Source: Paractinoplanes toevensis
GTDB lineage: Bacteria; Actinomycetota; Actinomycetes; Mycobacteriales; Micromonosporaceae
NCBI RefSeq assembly: GCF_018332695.1
Contig: NZ_BOQN01000049.1
Span: 62,001 to 126,000 of the forward strand
Direction of reading: 5' to 3'
DNA: 64,000 nt
The notes under the pieces were generated by a model. That model made no database searches and was not told the origin of the DNA. It saw only the letters and a list, made by a program, of their open reading frames with translations. Positions 15,637 to 22,910 of this stretch are shown here, piece after piece. The translations under genes and the position numbers were made by a program. Within the stretch, counting starts at the first letter, position 1, and every line of letters begins with the position of its first letter.

Positions 15637-18000
15637 CTACGGGATGATGCTTTCGATCGCCCGCAGCGTCGCGCCCGCCTCGACCGGGCTGCCGCCCGCG
15701 CTGGTCAGGAACTTGCGGCCCTCGGCCAGCTCGAAGTGCATCGGGTCGGAGCCGCCCCGCCAGGCCATCCCCGGCTCGAAGCCGTGCGCCACCATCGACT
15801 TGATGAACAGCAGGCCGTAGCCGTGCTGCCCGCTGAACTCGCCGGCCTTCGCCTCCTTCTCCCCGCCCGCCGGGTCGGGGGTGAAGAAGCCGCCCCGGCT
15901 CTCCGGCATCAGCCCGAACAGCTGGTCGAGCGACGGGTCGTTCACCTCCAACTTGGCGCCGAAGACGAAGCCGCCGGTGTTGTCGAGCAGCGCGTCCTTG
16001 AGGCTCTTCAGCGTCATCAGCTGGAACTTCTCGTCGATCAGGGTGTCGATCTTCTTCTTGCCCAGCGCCGCCGTCTTCTCGTCCCGGAACTTCCGGCGCA
16101 CCGCCACGTCCTCCCGGGTGGTGACGACGTCGGCCTCGTTCTGGTCGAACACGGCCGCGGCCGGCACGATCCGCTTGGCCAGGTCGGTGAAACGGGGTCC
16201 GAGCTTGTCGGCAGCGGCCTTCAGGGCGGCGAGCGTCTCCTTGACCGACCCGACCTTGGCCGGCTTGATGTCGAACTTCGCCTTCGGCACGATCCCGGTC
16301 AGCGCCTCCTCCAGCGGTTCCACCCCGCGCAGCACCCCGCCGACCGCCTCCTCGATCTTGGCGAGGTCGGGATCGGTCAGGCCGGCCGCCTTCGCCGCGT
16401 CGATCCGGGCCTGCACCACCACCGCGTCCTGGTGCAGCTGCCGCAGCTTGCCGACGTCCGGGCCGGCCTTGATCGCCGCGGCCGCATCGGCCTTCCGCAG
16501 CGCCGCGATCCTGGTGGCCCGCTCGTCGAAGCCGAAGTCGCTGGTCAACATCTCGACGTCGACGTTCGCATCCGCGAAGTGCTGGTCGAGCACGGCGATC
16601 TTCTCGTCGATCTGCTTGGTCCACGGCTCGAACAACTTCGGCAGATCCGGGCCGATCTTCGCGTGCACCTCCGCGAAGTGCTTCTCGGCCGCCGTAACCG
16701 CGTTCGTCGCGGTCTCGATCTGCGCCGGGGTGGCCTTCGGTTTCGGCATCTGCAGCCGGGACAGCTTGCGCTGGGCGGTCGACACCGCGAAGCGGGCCTG
16801 CTCCAGCTCGCGCAGGCGGTCCAGGGTGCCCGCCGGCAGAGCGGTCTTGAACTTGTTCGACGCCTCCTCGAGCCGCTTGTACTCCGACTCCACCGAATCG
16901 AGCAGCTTCTTCGACTCGGCCGCGTCCGCCGTGCCCGCCCCCATCTTGATCTCCAGGTCGATCCGTTTGTCGCCCTCGACGCTCGCCTTCATGTCCGGCC
17001 GCCCGCCGGTCACCATCTCGAACAGGGCGATCAGCCGCGGATCCTTGATCTTCGGCGTCGCGGTGGCCCGCCAGTCCACCGCGAACCCGGCCGCGTGCGT
17101 GAACCAGCCGCGGCTGAGGCCTTTCGGCGACAGATGGTCGCCGCGCATGCCCAGACCCACGGTGGTCCGCGGCATCGGCACGCCCTGCGCCTCCAGCTCG
17201 ATCTTCACCGCCAGCAGCCGCTCCCGGGTCGAGACGTGCGCCCACAGCTGCTGGCCGTCACCCACGTCGATCGGCTGAATCTCCTGGAAGTGCTTCTGGA
17301 TCACGGTGTCGTCGTTGCCCATCGCCCACCGCATGGTCCGCATGAAGGTGATCCGGTTGCGCGCCCGCGCGTCGAGCAGTCCCTTGTTGCCCTTGTCGGC
17401 CGCCGCGACCTGCACGTCGCTGAAGTTGTCGATCTGCTGCTTGACGTGCGCCGGCAGGCTCTCGATCCAGTCGATCGGCGGCGGCGGTTCCCCCGCCTTG
17501 GCCGCCGGCGTCGTGGTCCCGGCCGGCTGCGGCGCCGCCGGCTGCTTTTGCGGTACGCCCTGAGCCGGCCCCGGCCCAGCCGTCGTCGGCCCAGCCGGCG
17601 TGGGTCCGCTCGGTCCCGGGCCGACCGGCTTCGGCCCGTTCTGGGTCGGCCCACCCGGTGCGGGACCCGCGGGCTTCGGGCCGCCCGGGGTGGGGCCGGC
17701 GAGCACCGGGCCGCCCGGGGTGGTGCCCGGTGGGGCGGGGCCGAACGCCTGCGGTGCCACGGGGCCGGCGGACGGGGCGACGGGCGTGCTCACCGGCGTA
17801 CCCGGATCGGGGGCCAGCCAATTTGTCACCGCGCGGTTGCCCGCCAAGCCGCCGAGGCCGGCCAGCTCGTCGCGGCCCACCGGGCCGGCGGCGAGGCGAT
17901 CGGCCGTCTCCCGGTTGCTCTGGATCGGCGGCCGGACCGGCGCCGGCGCGGACTGCTGCTCCGCCGCGGTTTCCTCCGCCGCGCGGAGACGTTCCACCAT
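15637..18000 (-). CDS. M15-like peptidase split by a ~445-residue helical insertion; eCIS-cargo-like N-terminus
   Basis: A 787-residue protein without a signal peptide. Order: acidic start; LGGLAGNRAVTNWL (residues 50-62), like the GNxAV motif common in proteins tied to extracellular contractile injection systems; a Pro/Gly/Ala/Thr-rich repeat (about 87-175); a short helical domain (175-290); then the first half of an M15-type zinc peptidase (HAAGFAVD, His302 and Asp309); a long Ala/Lys/Glu-rich helical stretch (about 345-640) and some mixed sequence; and the second half near the C-terminus (GGSDPMHFE, His755). The two metal-ligand motifs are normally only tens of residues apart. Peptidoglycan peptide cleavage and toxin or effector use are inferences. 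It is divergent from the NfeD-like/SPFH pair. Confidence 0.65.
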   Translation of the reverse strand: MVERLRAAEETAAEQQSAPAPVRPPIQSNRETADRLAAGPVGRDELAGLGGLAGNRAVTNWLAPDPGTPVSTPVAPSAGPVAPQAFGPAPPGTTPGGPVLAGPTPGGPKPAGPAPGGPTQNGPKPVGPGPSGPTPAGPTTAGPGPAQGVPQKQPAAPQPAGTTTPAAKAGEPPPPIDWIESLPAHVKQQIDNFSDVQVAAADKGNKGLLDARARNRITFMRTMRWAMGNDDTVIQKHFQEIQPIDVGDGQQLWAHVSTRERLLAVKIELEAQGVPMPRTTVGLGMRGDHLSPKGLSRGWFTHAAGFAVDWRATATPKIKDPRLIALFEMVTGGRPDMKASVEGDKRIDLEIKMGAGTADAAESKKLLDSVESEYKRLEEASNKFKTALPAGTLDRLRELEQARFAVSTAQRKLSRLQMPKPKATPAQIETATNAVTAAEKHFAEVHAKIGPDLPKLFEPWTKQIDEKIAVLDQHFADANVDVEMLTSDFGFDERATRIAALRKADAAAAIKAGPDVGKLRQLHQDAVVVQARIDAAKAAGLTDPDLAKIEEAVGGVLRGVEPLEEALTGIVPKAKFDIKPAKVGSVKETLAALKAAADKLGPRFTDLAKRIVPAAAVFDQNEADVVTTREDVAVRRKFRDEKTAALGKKKIDTLIDEKFQLMTLKSLKDALLDNTGGFVFGAKLEVNDPSLDQLFGLMPESRGGFFTPDPAGGEKEAKAGEFSGQHGYGLLFIKSMVAHGFEPGMAWRGGSDPMHFELAEGRKFLTSAGGSPVEAGATLRAIESIIP
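17550..17745 (-). repeat. Coding repeat for Pro/Gly-rich GPTPGGPxPAGP units
   Basis: This part of the M15-like gene encodes about 60 residues built from near-repeats of G-P-x-P-G/A-G-P (for example GPTPGGPKPAGP). It probably forms an extended flexible linker between the N-terminal motif and the enzymatic part. Confidence 0.7.
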
Positions 18001-18096
18001 GCTGCGAACGGTATGCCTCCGCGTCCGTCGATGGTGTCGCCTAGACGTCGATCACCGGGCGAGCGAACTGTCGCACCCCGGGAGCACAATTCAGTC

Positions 18097-18318
18097 GTGG
18101 CGAGTCAGGCGCTGGTCGGCAAGGTGGGCACGGTGATAACCGCGATCCGCGGCGGCGAGCGCGCGGGCGAGGTGCGCGTGCTGGTGGACGGCTTGGCGCA
18201 CTACTACCTGGCATACGCCGCGACGGCCATCGCCGCGGGCGCCGAGGTCCTCGTCATTCACAACCGTGGCGCGCGCCAGGTCGACGTCGAGCCATGGCCC
18301 GTCGTAGGAGGGTCGTAA
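18097..18318 (+). CDS. Small NfeD-like OB-fold protein
   Basis: A 73-residue protein (VASQALVGKVGTVITAIRGG at the N-terminus, then VRVLVDGLAHYYLAYA and a beta-rich end VLVIHNRGARQVDVEPW). It resembles the C-terminal OB fold of NfeD proteins (G-x-V-G-x-V/A-x-T start, ending in a valine-rich strand), which pair with SPFH/flotillin proteins. No membrane helix is present. GTG is the best start; the stop is 2 nt before the SPFH gene start, indicating one operon. Assignment rests on motif shape and neighbour. Confidence 0.72.
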   Translation: MASQALVGKVGTVITAIRGGERAGEVRVLVDGLAHYYLAYAATAIAAGAEVLVIHNRGARQVDVEPWPVVGGS

Positions 18319-18320
18319 CA

Positions 18321-19451
18321 GTGTTCGGTTATCGGGTGCCCGCCCCCAACGAGGCGTTGCTGATCAGTGGCCGCAAGCAGCGCGGCGTGGAGGCGTTGCC
18401 GTTCAAGATCGTCACAGGGCACGGCGTGTTCGTCGCGCCCATCTTCTCCAGGGCCACCCGGCTCACCCTGGCCATGCAGGAGGCCGAGGTCATGGAGGAC
18501 TGCTACACCCAGCAGGGCATCACCCTGTCGGTGCACGCGGTCATCGCGTTCAAGGTCGGCGACGACCACGAGTCGATCGCCTCGGCGGCCCGCCGCTTCC
18601 AGGGTGACCAGCGGCAGATGCCCACCCTGGTCGGCCGCATCTTCTCCGGCCACCTGCGCAGCATCATCGGCAGCATGACCGTCGAGGCGATCATCCGCGA
18701 GCAGCAGACCCTGGCCGACGCGATCGTCGACGCCAGCAAGACCGAGATGGCCCGGATCGGCCTGGCCGTCGACTCGCTGCAGATCAGCAGCATCGACGAC
18801 AAGGGCGTTGGCTACATCCGGGCGCTCGCCGCGCCGCACCAGGCCCGGGTCAACCAGGAGGCCAAGATCGCCCAGGCGGCCGCCGACCGGGCCAGCGCGA
18901 TGGCCCAGCAGGAGAGCGTCCGCCACCAGGCGGAATATGCGAGGCAGACGGCGATCGCCCAGGCGCAATATCAGGCCGAGATCGACCAGGCCCAGCAGAC
19001 CGCGGCCCAGGCCGGCCCGCTCGCCGCGGCCCGCGCCGCGCAGGACGTGCTCGCCGAGCGTGCGATCGTCGCCCAGCGCAACGCCGAGCTGCGCCAGGCC
19101 GAGCTGATCGCCGAGGTGATCCGCCCGGCCGAGGCCGAGGCCGAGCGCATCCGGGCGCTGGCCCGCGCCGACGCCGACGCCACCAAGCTCTCCGCCGAGG
19201 CCGCGGCCGCCCAGGACCGCATCGCCCTGGACCAGGCGATCATCGACAAGCTGCCGGAGATGCTGCGGGCCGCCGCCGAGGGCCTGCAGGGGGCGAACAT
19301 CACGGTCCTGGACGGCGCCGAGGGCCTCAACAGCGTGGTCGCGTCGCTGGCCGCCCAGGGCATGACCATGCTGGATACCCTCCGCACCGGCCTGCGGGTG
19401 GAGCAGCCCACCAAGCCCAACATGGCGGTGGCCCCACCCTCGGCCGCCTGA
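18321..19451 (+). CDS. SPFH/flotillin-like protein
   Basis: A 376-residue protein. The SPFH (band 7) domain covers about 1-175 (VFGYRVPAPNEALLISG; EVMEDCYTQQGITLSVHAVI; GRIFSGHLRSIIGSMTVEAI; ASKTEMARIGLAVDSLQISS). A long Ala/Gln/Glu-rich coiled coil (about 180-310) and a C-terminal helical oligomerisation segment follow. Flotillins scaffold membrane microdomains. Here no N-terminal membrane helix is seen, so attachment would be peripheral or through partners. GTG at 18321 is preceded by AGGAGGG at 8 nt; an ATG at 18294 would overlap the upstream gene and lacks a good ribosome site. Confidence 0.88.
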   Translation: MFGYRVPAPNEALLISGRKQRGVEALPFKIVTGHGVFVAPIFSRATRLTLAMQEAEVMEDCYTQQGITLSVHAVIAFKVGDDHESIASAARRFQGDQRQMPTLVGRIFSGHLRSIIGSMTVEAIIREQQTLADAIVDASKTEMARIGLAVDSLQISSIDDKGVGYIRALAAPHQARVNQEAKIAQAAADRASAMAQQESVRHQAEYARQTAIAQAQYQAEIDQAQQTAAQAGPLAAARAAQDVLAERAIVAQRNAELRQAELIAEVIRPAEAEAERIRALARADADATKLSAEAAAAQDRIALDQAIIDKLPEMLRAAAEGLQGANITVLDGAEGLNSVVASLAAQGMTMLDTLRTGLRVEQPTKPNMAVAPPSAA

Positions 19452-19527
19452 ACAGCCACCTGACCGGCCCGCCCGACCTGACCGAGCCCCCTGGCTCGCC
19501 GGGCCGAGCTGGGCCGGGCGGGCCGGG

Positions 19528-19569
19528 CCGGGCTGGACGTGCCGGGCTGGACGTGCCGGGCTGGACGTG
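19528..19569. repeat. Three tandem copies of a 14-bp unit
   Basis: CCGGGCTGGACGTG is repeated three times exactly, followed by further degenerate G/C-rich CCGGGCGGG units, in the gap between the SPFH gene and the M23-type lipoprotein gene. Likely slippage-prone filler; no function can be assigned. Confidence 0.8.
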
Positions 19570-19660
19570 CCGGGCGGGCCGGGCGGGGCCGAGCCGGGTT
19601 GCGGCCTGGAAGGGCCTGGCTATATTTGGCCGTCGGTTCCCGAGCAGGAAGAATGTCGTT

Positions 19661-20395
19661 TTGCTTCCCTTTGTCAGGAAAATTGTCCTGGGCGGCGTTG
19701 CCGTCGGTCTGAGCGTCGCCTCCGTCGCCGGTTGCTCCGGGAAACCGGAGGCCAAGCCGATCTGGGCCGGCTCGACGCAGGGTCTGGAGACTCCCACCGC
19801 GGCGGCCCCGACGACCGCCGTCTCCGCCGCGCCACCCGCCACGCCGTCGGCCTCGCCCTCCCCGACCTCCGCCAAGATCACCTATACGTTCCCGGTGGTC
19901 GGCAAGAGCAGCTACGCCCACACGCACCACGACTACCCGGCGTCCGACGTGATCACCGCGTGTGGCAACCGGTTCGTGGCCGTGACCGGCGGCGTGGTTC
20001 TCGCGGTCTCGGCCAAGGACACCTGGACGGCGAAGAAGAACCTCGGTGCCACCCGGGGCGGCCTGTCGGTGTCGATCCTCGGCGACGACGGGGTCCGCTA
20101 CTACGGCTCCCACCTGTCCGCGGTCGCCGGCGGCATCGAGCCGGGCGCCCGGGTCAAGACCGGGCAGACCCTCGGCAAGACCGGCGACACCGGCGACGCG
20201 AGCGCCTGCCACCTGCACTTCGGCATCTCCCCGCCGTGCGCGAAGCAGGGCGACTGGTGGAACCAGCGCGGCACCCTCTACCCGTGGCCGTACCTGGACT
20301 CCTGGCGCAAGGACGGCCAGAAGTCCCCGGTTTCCGCGGTCAAGGCCTGGCAGAAGAAGAACGGCTGCCCGACTGAGCCGACCGCCGACGCCTGA
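19661..20395 (+). CDS. M23-type peptidase lipoprotein
   Basis: A 244-residue lipoprotein. TTG at 19661 with GGAAG 9 nt upstream gives a lipoprotein signal (MLPFVRKIVLGGVAVGLSVA, lipobox VAGC with Cys25). A Thr/Pro/Ala/Ser linker (about 40-72) leads to an M23/LytM-type domain. It carries HTHHDYPASD (metal ligands His and Asp in the HHDYPASD variant), LGATRGGLSVSILGDDGVRYYGSHL and the closing CHLHFGI. Such proteins cut peptidoglycan cross-links or regulate amidases at the cell surface. Any other start would lack a signal sequence in frame. Confidence 0.85.
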   Translation: MLPFVRKIVLGGVAVGLSVASVAGCSGKPEAKPIWAGSTQGLETPTAAAPTTAVSAAPPATPSASPSPTSAKITYTFPVVGKSSYAHTHHDYPASDVITACGNRFVAVTGGVVLAVSAKDTWTAKKNLGATRGGLSVSILGDDGVRYYGSHLSAVAGGIEPGARVKTGQTLGKTGDTGDASACHLHFGISPPCAKQGDWWNQRGTLYPWPYLDSWRKDGQKSPVSAVKAWQKKNGCPTEPTADA

Positions 20396-20398
20396 GAA

Positions 20399-21045
20399 TC
20401 AGAACTTGGACGTCAGGAGCAGTCCACTTTCCACCGTGCGCCACGCCGCGGCGGGCTCTCCGGCCCGTACCAGCCGGCGGGCCTGCTCCAGGGCGGCCTG
20501 AAAGTTCGGGGGCTCGGGCAGAACCGGCGGCACGAATCTGTCGGGGTCCTCGATCTCGTCGGCGGTCAGGATCTCGGTGAGCAGGTTCCGGTACGGTCCG
20601 ATCGCGGTGCGCTGCAGACCCTCCAGCGCGAGTGTCCGCCCCGCCGTGACCAGGTCGTCGGCTCCGACCGGCTGCACCGGGTGGCCGCCTGCCCGCTCAG
20701 CTCCTCGAAGGACACCTCCGGATCTTCGCGGAGGATCTGCCACAGGCCGGGGTCGGCTTTCCGGAGCCAATTGACGTCGCCGGTCGTACGCATGGTCCAC
20801 ATGAACGGGGCTCAGGTTCAGCCAGCCGTCGGAGACCGCGAGGAACGCCCGGTAACTTGGCGGCAGGGCCGTCCCGAGGCGCTGCTCGAGCAGTCTGAGC
20901 TTCGCGGTGCCCGCTCTGTCGAAGCCGAGCCAGCGGGCCGTTCGCTGCGCGTCGCTGAGTTCGGTGAGGTCCTTCTCCGGGAGGTCCGCAGGACGTCGGC
21001 GCTGTACTCGGCGAGGTATCGGCGCCACTGGCCGGCCGAACGTGT
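20399..21045 (-). pseudogene. SMI1/KNR4-family gene broken by several frameshifts
   Basis: Reading leftward, coding sense jumps between frames. WRRYLAEYSADVLR is in one frame (about 21035-20990). It continues in another as LPEKDLTELSDAQRTARWLG and LRLLEQRLGTALPPSYRAFL-AVSDGWLNLSP. After a run of four Cs (20807-20810) it moves to a third as MWTMRTTGDVNWLRKADPGL. It then returns near 20650-20700 to ADDLVTAGRTLALEGLQRTA and LPEPPNFQAALEQARRLVRA. These pieces in order match SMI1/KNR4 proteins, which are often immunity proteins against polymorphic toxins. Removing one C at 20807-20810 restores LSPFMWTMRTT. No clear start codon remains and the middle and C-terminal end look shortened. I call it decayed; sequencing error could explain one shift but hardly all. 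Confidence 0.75.
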
Positions 21046-21055
21046 CGTCGTCGGA

Positions 21056-21820
21056 TCACCGGGCCAGGCCGCGAACTGCCCACGCGGTCGCGGTCAGGGC
21101 GATCGCGCCGTCCGGCCGCCGGGGGAGCCGGGACTCCAGCCGGTCGCGGATTGCGCCCTGGTGGTCGGGGGACAGGCGGGCCAGGTAGGCCGGGGCGGCG
21201 CCCTGACCGCCGAGGAACGGCTGCCAGTAGTCGTCGAAGTCGGGGAACACCGTGGGGATGGTGATCGCTCTGGTCTCGATCGCGTGCAGGCCGGCGGTGG
21301 CCCAGGCGGATCGCAGGCCGTCGGGCCGGCAGATCGGGAAGCGGGTCGCCTCGTCGGGGGCGGCCGGGTCGACCTCCAGGGCCGCGTCCCAGAATTGGCG
21401 CATCAACTGCATGCCGTCGGCGTAGTCCCACACGTACGAGGCGACCGTCGCGCCCGGTGCCGCCACCCGGGCGAACTCGGCGACGGCGGCCGCGGGGTCG
21501 GGCACGAAGTTCAGGGCGAGGCCGCTCACCACCGCGCCGAACGAGGCGGTGGCCAGGGGGAGGGCGGCCGCGTCGGCATTTAGCACGGCGGCCGGCACCG
21601 AGCGGAGGAAGCCGGGCGACAGGTCGGCGCCGATCACCAGGCTTGGCGCTGCCGAGGCCAGGATCGTCCCGGTCAGGGCGCCGGTGCCGCAGCCGGCGTC
21701 GAGCCAGCGCGTCCCGGCGGGCACCGCCAGCCAGCGGACGAACTCGGCCGCGACCGGTCGGCTCCATCGGCCGACGTAGGCCTCGTAGGCGCTTCCGACC
21801 GCCCACACGTCACCGGTCAT
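21056..21820 (-). CDS. Class I SAM-dependent methyltransferase
   Basis: A 254-residue enzyme of the UbiE/Methyltransf_11 type. Residues about 35-50 hold the SAM motif WLDAGCGTGALTG; VIGADLSPGF is the acidic loop after strand 2; NADAAALPLATASFGAVVSG is the motif around strand 4. It lacks signals that would name a substrate. ATG at 21820 fits; longer starts run through the divergent hydrolase promoter. It is divergent from the alpha/beta hydrolase, with starts only 64 nt apart. Confidence 0.9.
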   Translation of the reverse strand: MTGDVWAVGSAYEAYVGRWSRPVAAEFVRWLAVPAGTRWLDAGCGTGALTGTILASAAPSLVIGADLSPGFLRSVPAAVLNADAAALPLATASFGAVVSGLALNFVPDPAAAVAEFARVAAPGATVASYVWDYADGMQLMRQFWDAALEVDPAAPDEATRFPICRPDGLRSAWATAGLHAIETRAITIPTVFPDFDDYWQPFLGGQGAAPAYLARLSPDHQGAIRDRLESRLPRRPDGAIALTATAWAVRGLAR

Positions 21821-21853
21821 GTCTCGCAGGATATGTGGGTTGGCCACACTGCG

Positions 21854-21876
21854 CCTCCCCCACCTGCGGTGGGAGG
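21854..21876 (+). promoter_or_regulatory. Hairpin covering the hydrolase ribosome binding site
   Basis: CCCACC (21859-21864) pairs with GGTGGG (21868-21873) across TGC, and CCT at 21854-21856 can add to AGG at 21874-21876. The ribosome site GGGAGG (21871-21876) is thereby buried, which may lower or regulate translation of the hydrolase. Confidence 0.4.
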
Positions 21877-21884
21877 CTTCGGCG

Positions 21885-22910
21885 ATGGAAGAGGTCTCCG
21901 TCGCCGTCCGCGGCATCTCCCTCAACGTTCTGGTCGACGGCCCGGCCGATGGCACTCCGGTGCTGCTCGTGCACGGTAACTGTTCGTCCGCCGCCTTCTG
22001 GCGGCCACTTCTGCGGCATCTGCCGCCCACGCTGCGGATCGTCGCCCCGGACCTGCGCGGTTACGGGAATTCCGACACCGCTCCGGTCGACGCCACCCGC
22101 GGCCTGCGCGACTTTGCCGATGACATCGCAGAATTACTGGATAAATCTGATCTGTTCGGCGGAAGCGACAAGGTCATCGTCGCCGCCCACTCGATGGGCT
22201 GCGGCGTCGCGATGCAACTGCTCGTCGATCATCCGGCCAGGATCAAGGCACTGCTGCTGGAAGCGCCGCTCAGCCCGTACGGCTTCGGTGGCACCCGGGA
22301 CCTCGACGGCACCCCGTTGCCGAACTTCGCCGGCACCGGAGGGGGCGGCGCGAATCCCGACTTCGTGCAGCGCATTCTCGCCGGTGACCGCAGCGACGAC
22401 AGCCCGACCAGCCCGCTCACCGTGCTGCGCAGCGCCTACGTGGCCGACCCGGCCAGCCTCGGCGAGGATGAGCAGCTGCTGCTCGACACCGTGCTGAGCA
22501 CGGCGATCGGCGACGACAACTACCCGGGCGACAGCAAGCCGACCGACACCTGGCCGGGCATCGCGCCGGGCGACCGGGGCGTGCTCAACACGATGGCGCC
22601 GAACCACTTCAACGTGGCCGAGGCGCTGGTGAACGTGCCGGACAAGCCGCCGATCACCTGGGTGCGCGGCGACCGGGACGCGATCGTCTCGGACACCTCG
22701 TTCTTCGACCTCGCCTATCTGGGCAAGATCGGCGCGGTGCCGGGGTGGCCGGGGGACGACGTGGCGCCGCCGCAGCCGATGGTCGGGCAGACCCGGGCGG
22801 TGTTCGAGCGCTATGGGCCGTACACCGAGGTGGTCTATGAGAACTGCGGGCACTCGCCGCACGTGGAGCGACCCACCGAGGTGGCCGCGGAGCTGCTGAA
22901 GTTGATCTAG
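21885..22910 (+). CDS. Alpha/beta hydrolase
   Basis: A 341-residue alpha/beta hydrolase. The oxyanion motif VLLVHGNCSSAAFW, LRIVAPDLRGYGNSD, the nucleophile elbow in AHSMGCG, a late acid (RGDRDAIV region) and GHSPHVERP with the catalytic His complete the triad. An insertion of about 90 residues between the elbow and the acid forms a lid. The substrate is unknown; haloperoxidase-like or epoxide-hydrolase-like subgroups are possible. ATG at 21885 has GGGAGG 8 nt upstream. Its stop shares CTAG with the stop of the convergent MFS gene. Confidence 0.9.
   Translation: MEEVSVAVRGISLNVLVDGPADGTPVLLVHGNCSSAAFWRPLLRHLPPTLRIVAPDLRGYGNSDTAPVDATRGLRDFADDIAELLDKSDLFGGSDKVIVAAHSMGCGVAMQLLVDHPARIKALLLEAPLSPYGFGGTRDLDGTPLPNFAGTGGGGANPDFVQRILAGDRSDDSPTSPLTVLRSAYVADPASLGEDEQLLLDTVLSTAIGDDNYPGDSKPTDTWPGIAPGDRGVLNTMAPNHFNVAEALVNVPDKPPITWVRGDRDAIVSDTSFFDLAYLGKIGAVPGWPGDDVAPPQPMVGQTRAVFERYGPYTEVVYENCGHSPHVERPTEVAAELLKLI

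Noticed and set aside
15736..18096. Long plus-strand frame leading into the NfeD-like gene
   Set aside because: Antisense to the M15-like gene; only the last 73 codons (from GTG 18097) have coding character.
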